Of a stretch of DNA of 64,000 nucleotides, positions 45,591-57,857 are shown piece after piece; position 1 is the first letter of the stretch; each line of letters starts with the position of its first letter. The notes beneath the pieces were generated by a model. That model saw nothing but the letters and a program-made list of their open reading frames with translations. It was not told where the DNA came from and made no database searches. Origin of the DNA: Valencia hispanica. Lineage: Eukaryota > Chordata > Actinopteri > Cyprinodontiformes > Valenciidae. A program made the translations under genes and the position numbers. Location of the stretch: NCBI GenBank assembly GCA_963556495.2, contig OY747704.1, forward strand, positions 3,160,501 through 3,224,500, given 5' to 3'.

Positions 45591-46863
45591 AAAAATAAAG
45601 AAATTAGGATCAAATTAATTAAAATATGGTACTTTCAATACAATATGTCAGTCTTCAATATTTGGTAGGGAATCCCTTTGCCTTAATCACTGCCTCGTTG
45701 CGTCGTGCCATTGAGGCAATCAGCCTGTGGCATCACCTGGGAGTTATGGAAGCCCAGATTTCCTTTATGCTTGCTGTCAGCTCTTCTTTGTTTTTGGGTC
45801 TGGTGCCCCTCATTTTCCTCTTTATAATACCCCATAGATTGTCAAAGGGGTTTAGGTCCGGCGAGTTGGCTGGCCAGTCAAGCACTGTGATGGCATGGGC
45901 ATCAAACCAGGTTTTGGTGCTTCTGGCGGTATGGACAGGGGCCAGGTCCTGCTGTTAGATGAAATCTGCCTCTTCATACAGATCCTCAGCAGAAGGAATC
46001 ATGAAGTCCTCTAAAACATTCTGGTAGACTGATGCGGTAACCTTGGATTTAAGAAGGAAGAGTTAATATTTCACACTGGACCTCAAGCAGCTTGGGTTCT
46101 GTTCCTTACCCGTCTTCCTCCAAACCCTTGGACCTTGATTACCAAATTAAAGGCACAATTTACTTGCATTGGAAAAGAGGACCATGTACTGCTGACTAAC
46201 AGTCCAGTCCTTCTTCTCCTTGGCTCAGTTAAGACGCGTCTGAATGTGGTGGTTTTTGAAGCTGTGACTCCCGCCTTATTCCACTCTTTCTGGATCTCTG
46301 CCAGATTCATGAATCTTCTCTGTTTGATAATCCGCTGAAGACCACAGTCAGCTCTTCTGCTGGTGCATCTTCTCCTGCCACATTTTGCCCTTCCACTAGA
46401 CTTTCCATTGATATGCCTCCTTAGCTATGAATGTTTGTTGCTTACCAATCCTATGGAGGGTATCAATTATGGTCCTCTGGCCAGTTGTCAAGTCTGCAGT
46501 CTTCCCCATATTGAACCTAACTGAGACAACTGAACCAAAGTGAAGCAATTTAACGACACCTGGGAAAACTTGTGCAGGTACTTTGGGTTTAATAGATGAG
46601 TAGTGTGTGACGCTCAGGTTAAAACATTCATGCCCAGAAAATTTTGGCCTTATTTCTTCACACTATTCTAATTTTTTGAATTGTTGTTTTCTTGGGTTTA
46701 TGAGCTGAAAGCCCAAATTATGTACAAATAAACAACTAAATACTTGAAATCATTTCAGTTGTGGGCCCTGAATCTATAGTCTATGGAAGTTTAACGTTTT
46801 GAATGCAATTATGGAAATAAATAAACCTTTCCATGATATTCAAAATTTTTGGAAAGGGTCTGC
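45590..46863 (-). mobile_element. Tc1-like DNA transposon, inactive
   Basis: Carries a minus-strand transposase pseudogene followed upstream by a leader with TTCACACTATTCTAATTTTTTG and a terminal AATTATGGAAATAAATAAAC ... GATATTCAAAATTTTTGG segment typical of one fish Tc1 family. The fragment at 62990-63485 is another copy of the same family and orientation. The low end is weakly defined. Confidence 0.85.
45640..46520 (-). pseudogene. Tc1-like transposase pseudogene
   Basis: The minus strand in order: a degraded N-terminus with V-R-L-G(-)N-M-G-K-T-A-D-L at about 46510, I-D-T-L-H-R-I near 46450, E-W-N-K-A-G-V and S-K-T-T-T-F-R-R near 46270-46230, V-N-C-A-F-N-L near 46160, then E-A-D-F-I-stop-Q-Q-D-L-A-P-V-H-T-A at about 45960, W-P-A-N-S-P-D-L-N-P-F near 45870 (the last catalytic Glu region reads D) and R-K-M-R-G-T-R-P. 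A stop replaces the Phe before Q-Q-D. The region with the first catalytic Asp is mostly deleted near 46050. Confidence 0.85.
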
Positions 46864-48310
46864 ATACCTAATTAATGCCTGCTCATTGCAGTAAGGCTAG
46901 AAAAAATACTTTTTATATTTATATGGAATATTTATATTGAAAATAGGATGCAGTGTGGATAAGAAGACCCATTGGATCCAACTGTCTGTCTTCACAAAAA
47001 TCTGAACCAAGTAAGCAAAACTGTAAATGTACAAAGTTACAGCTGTTAAAACGCTGAAATCCCAAATTATAGAATGTTTAGCCCAAACTCTGCATCAAAT
47101 CAGTAAATGACACAGACTGTTGTTGCATCACCTAACATTTGGTCAACTTAATCTTTCATGAATTCTCGGCATTGCATGGATGAAGGTCCATTATCTTCAT
47201 CTTTCAAAAATGGAATGACAGGCCAGACAAGAACACCTTTATTCAGAGAAGCAGACAATAGGCCCATGGTAACTTTGGAGGACATTGACCGCTCAGGTTG
47301 TAGTCATACTCCAATCTGACCTTTACCCCTGCTTTTCACTGGATGTGTAAGCAGTGCATACATAATATATGCATTTTTTCTCCGACCTCAGCAGCTGGAC
47401 ACCAGGAGACTAATTAAAACCAGAGATAAAGGAAGCCAGGGAGATACTTTATGAGTATTATGAGCATTTTAGAAGCATATCACTCATGAAAGCATTCCAC
47501 CCAGCTGGAGATCACAAAATCACAGGAATTTTTGCAATTGCATAACTTAAAGCGTAGTATACAGGAAAAACGTAATTCTGTATTAATAAGTTTCATAAAC
47601 TCCCCATCCATTCCCAAAAGTGCAGATATTTCTGTCCATGCCTTCTCCTTTTACATGCTGTCCTTGTAAAAATTATCACTGGTATCAGATAAACTGGGTG
47701 ATTCTCCACTTCTGGGATTAACTTCTCATCATCCATGAGGAAAAACAAATTAGACCCACAGATCGACTGACTTCAAACCTAGTGCCAAAGGTAATGAATT
47801 ACATTTTGTTTTGGTTTTTTTCACCGCTAAGCAAGTGTCTTTAATTATGGAATTTGCTGGATTCTTTATACTGCTCCCATGTCTGATTTCCTGTCTGCTC
47901 CGATCTAAACTGCTGAGATTGACATGTTCTGGAAGTGTAGCACATAAAAACTAGACCCGCTGTGTAAATCTAGGAGAGGGCCGCGACACAACGCTTCTGG
48001 GACTTGTCTGAATTGCGCTGTTTCGTGCCCAGTGGAAACTAATCCATTGACTGTAACAGCAGCTGTCAGCTCCGTATTACGCTTCGCAGACGTTACGCGT
48101 CCAGTGGAAAGTAGGTTTTATGGTACAATCAGAAATTATTTTTGAGAGAAAGTCATAAAAACTCCCCTTTGCTGTTTGTCACAAAGCCTAGAAAAGCAGG
48201 TCAGATTGGTCATTTGTATTTTGTATTTTTTTGTGCTGAGAGAAAACCCATTAATTTCTGATCTGTGTAAATACGTGGTTCTGACATCAAAGTTATAAAC
48301 AGCAAAGATT
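46864..48310. other. No recognised gene
   Basis: Apart from the 62-bp repeat copy, no family signature or coding region is visible. Confidence 0.4.
47395..47456 (+). repeat. 62-bp direct repeat, copy 2
   Basis: Same orientation as the copy at 45036, 2.36 kb away. The Tc1-like element lies between the two. I cannot tell if this is a local duplication or two copies of a dispersed repeat. Confidence 0.85.
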
Positions 48311-48650
48311 TAAGGGGACATATTATGCCTCTTTTTAAACAAGTTATAATAGGTCTATGGTCTGTACAAAACATGTTATTGAAGTTCTTTGTACAAAACC
48401 ACTTTCACATAAAGCGATCTCAGCAGCTCAATTCCTCATAATTTCAGCCCCTTTCAGAATGAGCTGTTTAGAGGATTCTGTCACATTTATGCAAATTAGC
48501 AATTGCAGACCACGCCCACCCATCTTGATAGTATCTGGGTTTGCTGCACATGAGAATGGCATGAATTGGAATTGGTGGGTGGGGTCTGACACCTGACGGG
48601 GTTTGACAGGTGAGGGACACTTATTGTGACGTGACAAAAAGGCACTTTTT
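48311..48650. mobile_element. Common fish non-autonomous repeat (GGGGACATATTATG type)
   Basis: Begins TTAAGGGGACATATTATGCC followed by CAAGTTATAATAGGTCTATG, the signature of a very abundant teleost repeat usually considered a miniature DNA transposon. It continues with the expected CACGCCCACC segment. The far end is not recognisable. Short frames on both strands are not genes. Confidence 0.55.
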
Positions 48651-49440
48651 ATAATGGCTTGTAGATTTCTGACAGCAGAAATTTGCAGAAAAATGGATGG
48701 ATGGTTTTTATTCATGTTTGAAGTGTTTATAGAGGCAGTAGAGTCCCAAATGGCAACATAAAAGGATGAAACTTGCATAATATAAATGCCAGTCTTAAGG
48801 CGACCAGCAGCTTTAGGAAACACTGGTTTATTTGACAAGGTAAAAATGCTTCCACCGGTTTAAAATTGGATTGAGTTGTTTTTATTCACCAAGACATGCT
48901 TCAGTCTTCCATCAAGATAGTTTTCTGAATTGCTTAGAATTTGCTTCTGAATTCTGAAGAGAGACGATGCCGTACAAACATCCAACATCTGTGCAAAGAT
49001 GAGAACAGACAGTGATTTCCTGGCAGACAGGCCGGCCCATTAGCCAGTTATGCTGAAATTCTAGATTTATTCTAGAATATATTTAGATACCCCATTTATT
49101 ACTTTATTTAATTTTAAAGGACTGAGCAGCTAATGTGACAAACAATAGGAATGCATTCTATCTCAAACTATTCAGAAGCTGTAGCAACAACCTTCCATGT
49201 CGACTTTAGTTGATCAAAGGAAAAATACGAAATGACCAAAAACAGAGAAATTGAACTGGACTGCTGCCGAATACAGAGCCATGTAAACAATATATTTTAG
49301 AATAAAATAATCCTTGGGAAGATTTCTATCAGCAGCACATTCGCAGCCCAATGAAGGCACACAAATACACACTCAAATACGTTATAATAAGCTAAATAAA
49401 ATAGCTAATCTGAATTCAATCAGTTTGCACCGATCGTTAC
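48651..49440. other. No recognised gene
   Basis: Unassigned AT-rich sequence. A minus-strand frame to 48838 is mostly antisense of the adjacent repeat. Confidence 0.35.
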
Positions 49441-50855
49441 CTGCACTCATGGAATAGGCAGTATGGGGAAATGCCAAGGGCGCAGTAAGAAGATTTCCAT
49501 CTTTATTAAACTTCATTGACACTTCAACAAGAGGAGCAATAAAGGAATTTACATGGCATTGACAATTTCCTATTAATATTTAAAATAATGCCACCAGGGG
49601 GGACTTGAAGGGATCACACATACACTTAGCTCAGGTGCAGAACAAAACATGAGGCACCGCAAAGCAGGATGGGAAACCACCTCCACCAATCAGACTTCTT
49701 TTACCCGCCATTCGGTTTTCGTTTATATTGCGTCAAAAAAAAGTTAATATGTCAAAGCGTCCCAAATTGTCTGGTGCCCAGGGGAGGAAAAAAAGAAAAG
49801 AAGAGGAGGAAAAATGCGACAAAGACAAAGGTAATGTTACAGTAAAGATGATGTTAATGATATTATTTTGATGTTACAGAACGATGATCAATAATGCCAT
49901 TAGCCATTAGCATACATGCTAATCTATAAATAGCCAACACTATCTGCTAGTTCTAACCAACATATTAAAAGTCAATGGTTCTAGCAGATAAGCCTAGCGC
50001 TATTATTATGGAAAATAGTAATATGAGTACCTTCCTCGGACAAATGTGTAAATATTAGATCTAATCAGCAGGTGTATTAATGTTAATTTCATTGGCATCA
50101 TTATCTCATGTTTTCCCAGCATGTGATAACCAATAAAAATACCATTAATAATCATAACAATAATTCCATAGTTGTAACGCCAGCTGTTAACTGTGTTACA
50201 GCTCATATTGTCTATAAAGTGTGTTTATCATGTTAAACTTTACACCTGTGTTAAAGTGCAAATCATTCATGTTAGAGCATAACTTAACATTCCCACATGC
50301 AATATTATACTGCAGTTTACTGATTCTTTTGCATTCTGCTAATTAGAATTTCATTGTAATGACAATAAAATTTAAATTATTACTAATATGTATTACTAAT
50401 ATAATTTGTATCTGAAACGATACGTTGTATATTGTACAATATAGTCTACATCATATATTTATGTCTAGGTTTCTCATTTATATTATTTCATTTTATTGTA
50501 TTTTTTTAATCATGTGTTTATTATTAGACTGGTGTCACATACTCCTTCTGTCATCAGATGCGCTGCTGAGGTTTCTCAGTCCCACCTTTGCCAATCCTGT
50601 TGCCTCCATCTCAGCAGCACAACCTAGCAGGTATGCAGCCGCATCAAGCGGACCTTCTGTTGCTCCAATAGACCCAGCTGACTGGCTTTGAATGTGCAAT
50701 TGTTTTATTTCAATAAAAGAATGTCTAAAACAAAGCTATTAAGTTTTTTGTGAGTGTATGTACACTAGCAGTGCAAGTACTGTACTGTGATGCAAGGGGG
50801 CGCCACTTAAAATCTTGCCTAGGGCACCAAATTGGTTAGGGCCTGTTTGTAAATG
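49441..50855 (+). mobile_element. hAT-like element carrying a small two-exon gene
   Basis: The left end TAGGCAGTATGGGGAAATGC + CAAGGGCGC and the right end GGGGGCGCCACTTAAAATCT + TGCCTAGGGC are inverted counterparts of a known fish hAT group (GGGCGCC near each end, GCCTAGG at the tip). The interior keeps two exons that look like the N-terminus of the transposase gene but lacks the catalytic and hATC regions. No target duplication was found. Confidence 0.65.
49749..50691 (+). CDS. Predicted 71-residue two-exon protein of the hAT-like element
   Basis: Exon 1 is 49749-49830: M-S-K-R-P-K-L-S-G-A-Q-G-R-K-K-R-K, then an acidic E-E-E-E-K run, the usual N-terminal K-R-K-x-L-S-G-A-Q-x-R-K-K-R-K signature of ZMYM/hAT-related transposases, a likely nuclear-localisation signal. 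A GTAATG donor is at 49831. A pyrimidine-rich stretch and an AG acceptor end at 50557. Exon 2 is 50558-50691 (D-A-L-L-R-F-L-S-P-T-F-A-N-P ... P-A-D-W-L, stop TGA). The phases fit (1 base + 2 bases), there are no internal stops, and AATAAA follows at 50712. The function is unknown. It may be only a decayed transposase start that happens to be open. Splicing is inferred. Confidence 0.45.
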
Positions 50856-51306
50856 TGCCTATACTTTTAATTATGCATGTGTTATCTAGAGGTCATGTGC
50901 AGTACAATTTCTCCTAGATATATGTTTGACTTCAGTCAGGACCAGAGTTAATTTTGTTGACAAAATATTTTCGTAATTGTTTTTGTTACGAATATATTTT
51001 AGCAGACAAAAGCCAAACGAAAAAAAAAAAAAATCTTGGATAAAAACTAAGAAAATGACTGAATTAATTAACATTTTTGTTAATGAATAAAAGATGAGAA
51101 GAAAACAAACAATTATGAAAATCCAGTCAGAAGATGGGAAAGATGTGATGAACATACAAAAGAAGCACTCAACAAATGGAACAGGGTGGACAAGGTGAGA
51201 AGAGAACCAATCAGTCTGGCTTATTGAGAGGCGAGATGAAGCTAACCACTGTTTGAACAAGTTCCCGGTAAGACAACAGCTGATCACATTATGATAAATA
51301 GTAGAA

Positions 51307-51444
51307 ATGTCCATGGCTGGGAGAAGAAGAAGAAAAGACTTATGGACCCATTTCACATATGACATCGACAACAACAAAACCAAGTGCAAAGAATGCAGAG
51401 CAGCTTTTCATGGGGAGAGCACAACAAATCTGAAGAGGCATTGA
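51307..51444 (+). pseudogene. BED zinc-finger start of a hAT transposase
   Basis: 45 codons: an Arg/Lys-rich start, W-T-H-F-T-Y, K-C-K-E-C (both Cys of the finger), S-T-T-N-L-K-R-H and a stop where a Leu is normally found before the second His. The N-terminal BED finger binds the transposon ends. The catalytic exons are not found downstream. Confidence 0.75.
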
Positions 51445-51469
51445 CAGAATGGCCACTTCAACATTTTCT

Positions 51470-53270
51470 TAAAGGGGCTAAATGCAACTTTTTCCCCCAA
51501 ATAAACTTAACAATAGCCTTTTTATTTGACCATTTATGACTCCAACATCTCCTGATGATCATACTGACACCTTGCCAGCTCACAGTGGGAGCACCTATAA
51601 GCCTGTATCCATTTTTTCTATTTTCTGTCGGGTCGGATTTTCCCGCGCTGTCTGCGGATGTGACGTCAAGCGCGTTCATGTTAAATGTTTCAGATCACTC
51701 TGCCACTACCGCTAGTCAGCACTCGCAAGCAGTTCAATGGATTGTGTGAATACACAGAAGAGACCAAGGACAACTCTGACACCAACAGTAACTCCACATA
51801 AGACTAAAAAAGTTAAACCCCTGACAAGTGCCTGTTGCCATATTCACAGTTAGATCAGTGTGAAAAAGCATTTTGTAACCAGCCCAGTCATTCTCCTAAT
51901 CTGGCAGCAGTCTATGAGCTTTAGTTTAGCATAAACAATGGAAGTAAATGGTAATCGCTAGCATTTTGTGTGTAAAAGTCATAAAAATAATAATCCAAAT
52001 TATTCTGCGCTAGTTTGAAAACTCTCGTTTAAAACCTACATAACCTGAAAATTTTAAACCTGGACTAGATTATTCTGCACAAACAGCAGGATAGTTCAAA
52101 CAAAGTCTGTGATTTCTGAAACCTTTATTTGATTTGTGGAGTTTCCATAAAGGCCATTTTTAGGTTTTCCAAAAGCACAAAAACTCACTAATATCAGCCT
52201 TAGTATTAGTATTTATAGGTTTTATATTGAAGAAAAATGTTTTGGGAATGTGTTTCTTCTGCCCTAGTTTGTTTATTTGTAATGACATTATTTATTTCTA
52301 TAATGTGTAAAATGTTTATTTTTCATAATTCAAATATATTGTGATGACCCCGCCCACTGTGGGACCAGTAGTGTGCGGGATGCATTGTGGGTAGCCATGT
52401 TTTCAGCTGTTTTCTTCATTTTTGTGTGTTTGCTACATTTTGATTGTTGAGGTTTGTGTTATACTTTATTGCTTTGTTCAGTGTTGTAAATGTGATGTTT
52501 GTTTGTTGTTGTGGTTGGCACCACGAGGGAGGAGGTCATTCAGGGGAGTCAGATTGGAGTGTATATCAACTGATGATGGGACAGAAGGCTGAACTAATGG
52601 TATGTATTGAAGTTTCTAAACTTAATTATTTTGTACATTTTCTATAAATGGCTGTTTGGGGTCAAGTGATGTATGAGGCACAGGTCAGCTGCTAACCCTG
52701 CCTTGTCATTTGGTGTTTTTGTTAGTTGCTAGCCTCCTGCTAGCTAGTTAAGTTCTGCTCCATCCTTTGCCAGAAGTCTGTCCAACTACGATAGTCGCTA
52801 CAATATTATTTGTTCTTAGCTGTGTGCTATATCTGAGCAGTGGTGGTTATGGCGCGTGGATGACGTAATGAGCTCGTTTTGCGTTCCAGCTAAACCAACT
52901 CGAAAAAATTGGACGCATAACCTTTTACAGTTATGCCACATACAACCAGAAAATAACATCTCAAATGTAAAAACACCAGGAACACACCAGGAACAGTAAA
53001 AACCATAAACACCAATTTTGGTGTTTATGTAAACGTTTGCAAGTTTTCATATTTGCAACAACGTAATTATCGATAACAACAATAACAACTACTCGATGCT
53101 AATTACATAACAAACAGAATGAAAACAGAACATATAAATGAGAAAAAACGACGACAGGTAGTGCTGGACGCAGTCAGCCATCTTTAAATGTGGAATCTCG
53201 GGGTCCTCTGAAACTTATGAGCTCCCAGCTCAGAAAAACGAGTTCCGAGGGCAACTGGAACACACCATTA
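51470..53270. other. Interior of the hAT element, mostly unassigned
   Basis: No transposase catalytic motif is visible. A 38-codon Lys/Thr/Pro-rich frame starts at 51739 (M-D-C-V-N-T-Q-K-R-P-R). From 52345 the sequence turns GC-richer (GATGACCCCGCCCACTGTGG), which may be the start of another repeat. Open frame 52444-52647 has no known domain. Confidence 0.35.
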
Positions 53271-53473
53271 GCATGGTTTTGCCCCTTTGTATTAAATTAC
53301 AGTTCCAAGTAGATGTGTTTGCCATGCTCTATACAGAAGAAGAAAATTATTGCATTAGAAAAATTATATGTATTTTAGTCGACTAAAATTAGACTAAAAC
53401 TAAAATAAATCTTAGTCAAAAGACTAATGCTAAAACTACATTAAAAAGTATCAAAATTAACACTGGTCAGGAC

Positions 53474-55384
53474 AGAACATACTCTCTTAAATACTAAACA
53501 AAGGAAAGAAAATCAAATAAAAAGAGAGAGGTGACCAACTACTGAAAATATTTTTCAAGAAAGCCATATGGTGTGAAAAAAAGGTAATATAATCACTTTT
53601 TAAATTTGGTGAAGAAGAAATAGGACTGCATTTAATTGAAAAATGTTCAGAAAAGGAATTAATCTAAATGTAATTTATACTAAAGATTAAAAAACACTTT
53701 GATGTGCTTGCTGTCGGTATGAACCTTGAAACTGTGGTTCCAAATATATTTCTAAGATCCTGGATGGAGAAATATGTCCTTTACACTAGGTTCCTGAGCT
53801 CTCTCCTATACAATCCATGTATTATAGCTCACCAGTTTAATAATCTATTGATGATTACAACAGAAGAGCAGAGCAAAACTGATGTCAGTGCAGCATGTTT
53901 TAATTACAGTAGGATGTGCTGTGAAGGGTTTTAAAAATCTGTTCTGCAAATCTGCATTATATGCACATATGGGGATATAGGAGGTTTCCTGGGAGAGGAG
54001 TTTGACTTTCTGTCCTTAAACACAGAAAGCACATTTCAACATTCTCTGTTGGATATCCTGTCTATCCCAGGCGGTATTTTAGATAATCTGAGAGCATTTT
54101 ATTCTTTATGCAGTTTCAAAATTTCTTTGCTTTTCATTGCAGGAATGTGCATGCAAATTTATACACCTTTGAGTTTTTCTTTCTGGGTTAAAGTTCTTCA
54201 TGGGCTGAGATGATCCACTTATACCAGAAGGAATAATGTCTGATTCTTGAAAGTTGCCTAATCCTTCATATTTGTGAATTTTTAAGCTTTGTCATTCAGT
54301 TAATCTTTCATTTAGCATTCTGATACACTGGTGAAGGGATGGATTAGTATAAACCGATTATCGACTTGTCCTGCATCTGTGAAGGTGGATTTTTGTAACA
54401 TACACAAGGCAAAGTTTCTAATTACTATGCCTTGCATTCCCTTGAAACTATACTCTTACTAACACCAAGGAAAAGGTTAAATATTTCCATAGTCAATTCC
54501 GTATACAAAATGTGACCAAACAAAACCAAGAAAAGTGCAGGGAAAGCCCTCTCTGGAAAAACATGCGAATAAACTTACATGCTTAGCTTAAAAACTTCAT
54601 GAACAAAGAAATCATGTTTGCTAAAACCTCTGTGAGAAAAAGAAAAGAAATAGCAGTTTGAAACAAAAATCAGTTTCCTAAAGAAATAAACTAAATGAGA
54701 GCCTGTTGTGTTTGTATGTACAGCTGAAGTATGAAACATTTACATGCATCATGGATACAAATCTCATAATTCTGAGCTTTTAATGCTTTTTTTCTTGAGT
54801 GAAATAATTACACATCAAACATTTAAATTATTTAGAAAAAGAAGATATACAGTTGAAACTAGATATTCGCACTCAATGTTTACAAATACACATAACCTAC
54901 CTCTATGTCTGTGTTATCTGGCCTGTAGTTGGCGCTGTGCTCAGATGTACATGCAGCTCTCAGTGTAGCAGAAAGCTGCACAGACCTTGCTATTGCTTTG
55001 TCTGACACTCTTAAAGAACTTAAAGAGTGGCCCTTTAAGAAACATGATAAAGTGATGCACAGTTCAGGTGATGCATCCTCAGAACTTTATACTAGTTTTT
55101 TGTGGGCAGGTCGGAAACAAGCTGGGCCTGCATATTGAGGCTGCCTGGTACAAACAGCTGTAGGAAAAACATCTGGCGCTGCGAATAGAAAAAATGTGAA
55201 AGACAATAAGAAAGACATCATCCTCTGTAACATCTTTGGTAAGCCATGATGATGATAATGAAATAAGGTGAGTTAATTTACTACATAGAAATACAGAAGT
55301 TTAAAGGATAGACATTATCAGATTAGGACTGTGTATCTGACTTCAATTAGTATGCGGGTCAAAAAGTCCTGATTGGGATCAGGC
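53474..55384. other. No recognised gene
   Basis: Mostly unassigned. ACAGTTGAAACTAGATATTC + GCACTCAATGTTTACA at 54850-54885 resembles the terminal repeat of a Tc1-like element, but no other part is present. The frames at 53704-53934 and 54929-55138 have no recognised domain. Confidence 0.4.
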
Positions 55385-57293
55385 TCTAAATATTCCCAGC
55401 GTATCTCTAACTGATGTCACCCTATTTTATTTTCCTGCTATATCTGAAAGCATCATTTTTACTATCTCACTTAGTTAAAATTATATTATAACAAAACATT
55501 ATCTCAATGACAGCTCAGCTGAACTCTCTGATCAAGTTTACTCTTCAATCAACCCTTTATTCTGTAACTCAGTAAATGCTCTGCTAGATAACTTTCATTG
55601 TCGTCGTTACTGAGAAAATAATGAAAATTGGCGCGTCAATCTGTACTTCAATATCAAGCCCATTACCAATGTTGTGTCCAATCAATACCAATCTGGAGAA
55701 AATGACGCAATTCCACAAACTCAACAACAAAAGCTTTGAAGACATTGTACATAAATTAGGCCCCTCCTTCTGCTGCCTTAACATTTTACCCAGAAATATT
55801 CTTAGGAAAGTTTTCCCTGTTATTGTGTCTGATCTGATTCAAATAGTAAACTCATCCCTCCTGTCGAGTCCCTTCCCCCAGGCTTTGAAAAACAGCAGCT
55901 ATTAAACCACTACAAAGAAGAACAATCTGGACAACACGTTAATGCAGAACTGATAATTGAAAAAGCTTCAACAGTTAAATAGCTGCCTAACAATGACCGA
56001 CAGTTTTGGTATTTTTCAGTCTGCCCTCATCAAAGTTTTCAATGAAATCTGCATAAATACAGACTGTAGTAGAACCACAGTGCTGGTATGTTTGTACCTC
56101 AGTGCAGCATTTGACACTGTTGATCATGATGTATTATTGGAACGACTGGAGAGCTGGGTCAGACTCTCTGGTACAGTACTTGGCTGGTTTGAGTCTTACC
56201 TAAAGAACAGGCATTTCTTTGTTTCAATAGGAAACTTTTCATCAGAACAAACAGAAATCCCAACCAAAAAGATTAGCTACCATAACTATGTAGATGATAC
56301 TCAGCTTTACATTACATCTCCAGCTGACTTTGGACCCATCCAAAACCTAAGTGAATGCATCAAGCAAATCAATAGATGGATGTGCCAAACTTTCACCAGC
56401 TACATAGAAACAAAACAGAATTAATTATTTTTGGACCTAAAGAGGAATGATCAACAGTCAGCACACAGCTTCAGTTAATACAGCTAGAAACTACTGATCA
56501 GGCCTGAAATCTAAGTGTAGTAATGGACCTGAACCTCCAGGGTCACATAAAGACAATAACAAGGTCAGCCTTCTATCACCTGAAGAACATTTCTAGGATT
56601 AAAGGACTGATGTCGCAACAGGACCTCGAAAAACTCATCCATGTGTTTATCTTTAGTCGGATTGATTACTGCAACAGCGTCTTCACAGGTCTGCCTATAA
56701 AGTCAATCAGACATCTGCAGATGATCCAGAACGCTGCTGCTCGTGTTCCTCACTAGAACCAGGAAAGTAGAGCACATCAACCCCAGTTCTAAAGTCCTTA
56801 CTCTTGCTCCCTGTAGCTCAGAGAATAGACTTCTAAATACTTTTACTAGTTTATAAATCATTGAATGGCTTAGCACCAAAGTATGTTGAAGACCTGTTGT
56901 CATTGTATCAACCTTCCAGACCACTCAGGTCCTCTGACTCAAGTCAACTCTCCATCCCCAGAATCAGAACAGGACATGGGGAAACATCTTTCAGTTTTTA
57001 TGCTCCTCTGATCTGGAACTACCAGAAAACTGCAAAGCTGCTGAAACACTGAGTTCTTTTAAATGAAGGCTAAAAAGCCATCTGTTTATATGTGCCTTTG
57101 ATTAGTAACAACTGGAACATGGATTGATTGTTGTCTTTATTCTAATATTTTGTAATTATTTTGATGATTTTAATATTTGCCTTTGAGAAATTGTAATGTT
57201 ATTGCTTGTTTATTGTTTCACATTTGTTTTCATCATGTAAAGTAGATTGAATTGTGTTGTTCCTGAAATGGGCTATACAAATAACCTTGTCTT
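55385..57293 (+). mobile_element. Family-1 L2 LINE, 5'-truncated
   Basis: Starts in the endonuclease end (degraded I-S-E-S-I at 55440 and N-S-V-N-A-L-L-D-N-F at 55570), has a linker deletion near 55600, RT to 57100, the 3' UTR, and an ATACAAATAACCTTG end at 57290. The LTR retrotransposon beginning at 57294 is inserted in its tail. Confidence 0.85.
55621..57110 (+). pseudogene. Family-1 L2 reverse transcriptase, decayed
   Basis: RT start frame 55621-55905 (S-F-C-C-L-N-I-L-P, I-V-N-S-S-L-L-S). Then 55957-56424 with A-A-F-D-T-V-D-H-D-V-L, W-F-E-S-Y-L-K-N-R and H-N-Y-V-D-D-T-Q-L-Y, the YADD box being YVDD. The G-V-P-Q-G-S segment is deleted (56260). Further pieces are 56523-56756 ([16 protein letters not shown]) and 56861-57052 (R-P-L-R-S-S-D-S-S, F-S-F-Y-A-P-L). 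Several frameshifts; non-functional. Confidence 0.85.
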
Positions 57294-57857
57294 TGTCAGG
57301 GTTCTTAGGTGTTTGTCTTTTGTTGGTGGTTTTCCTTATTTTCTTTCATTTTTCATGTTAGTTTATTCCTAGTATCCTTCCCTGTGATTTCTGTACTTTC
57401 TGGTTTCCCTGTAGTCTTGTCTTTAATTAGTTCCTGAGATCATTCTGGTTTTCTGTCTCCCAGCCACTTCACCTCCTCTCCCAGCTTATCATTTCCACCT
57501 GCTCACTCCCTCTCAGCTGCAACCGGTTTCCCTAATTGATCCCTAACTCTCTCTGCTCACATCCTCACACTCTCCCTCAGTATAAATTCGGTCCTCTCTC
57601 AGTCACAACTTGCTGGTTCGTCGTCATTCTTTCCTGTTTGGTCCATCGTATTTCCCTGCCTGGTTCTCGTCTTCCTTGTTGCCGTCTTTCTTCCCCGCCT
57701 GGTCCCTGCCTTCCTTGTTGCCCGTCTGGTTCCTGTTTCCCCGTTCGCTGCCTTATATACCCTTCTGAGTTCTGTAAGTTCCTGTTCCTCATTTCCATTA
57801 AATCCTCCTTATTTGTACTTGGTGCATTTGGGTCCTCCTTAACCTCGCATCATGACA
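57294..57857 (+). repeat. 5' LTR
   Basis: 564 bp. Contains CAGTATAAATTCGG at 57577 (TATA-like promoter), with CCATTAAATCC near 57796 (polyadenylation-like). Only scattered differences from the 3' LTR. Confidence 0.95.

Larger units (their letters stand above)
50943..53465 (+). mobile_element. hAT transposon, 2.5 kb, perfect 8-bp TSD
   Basis: GTCAGGAC is duplicated at 50935-50942 and 53466-53473. The termini CAGAGTTAATTTTG (left) and CAGTGTTAATTTTG (right, reverse strand) are inverted repeats, followed on both sides by TTTTAGTC/TTTCG-rich subterminal sequence. It encodes a BED-finger start near the left end. The rest of the transposase is replaced by other sequence (51470-53270), some of which looks like further repeats, such as the GAGCTCGTTTTGCGTTCCAG and GAGTTCCGAGGGCAACTGGA pair at 52869 and 53248. 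Confidence 0.9.
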
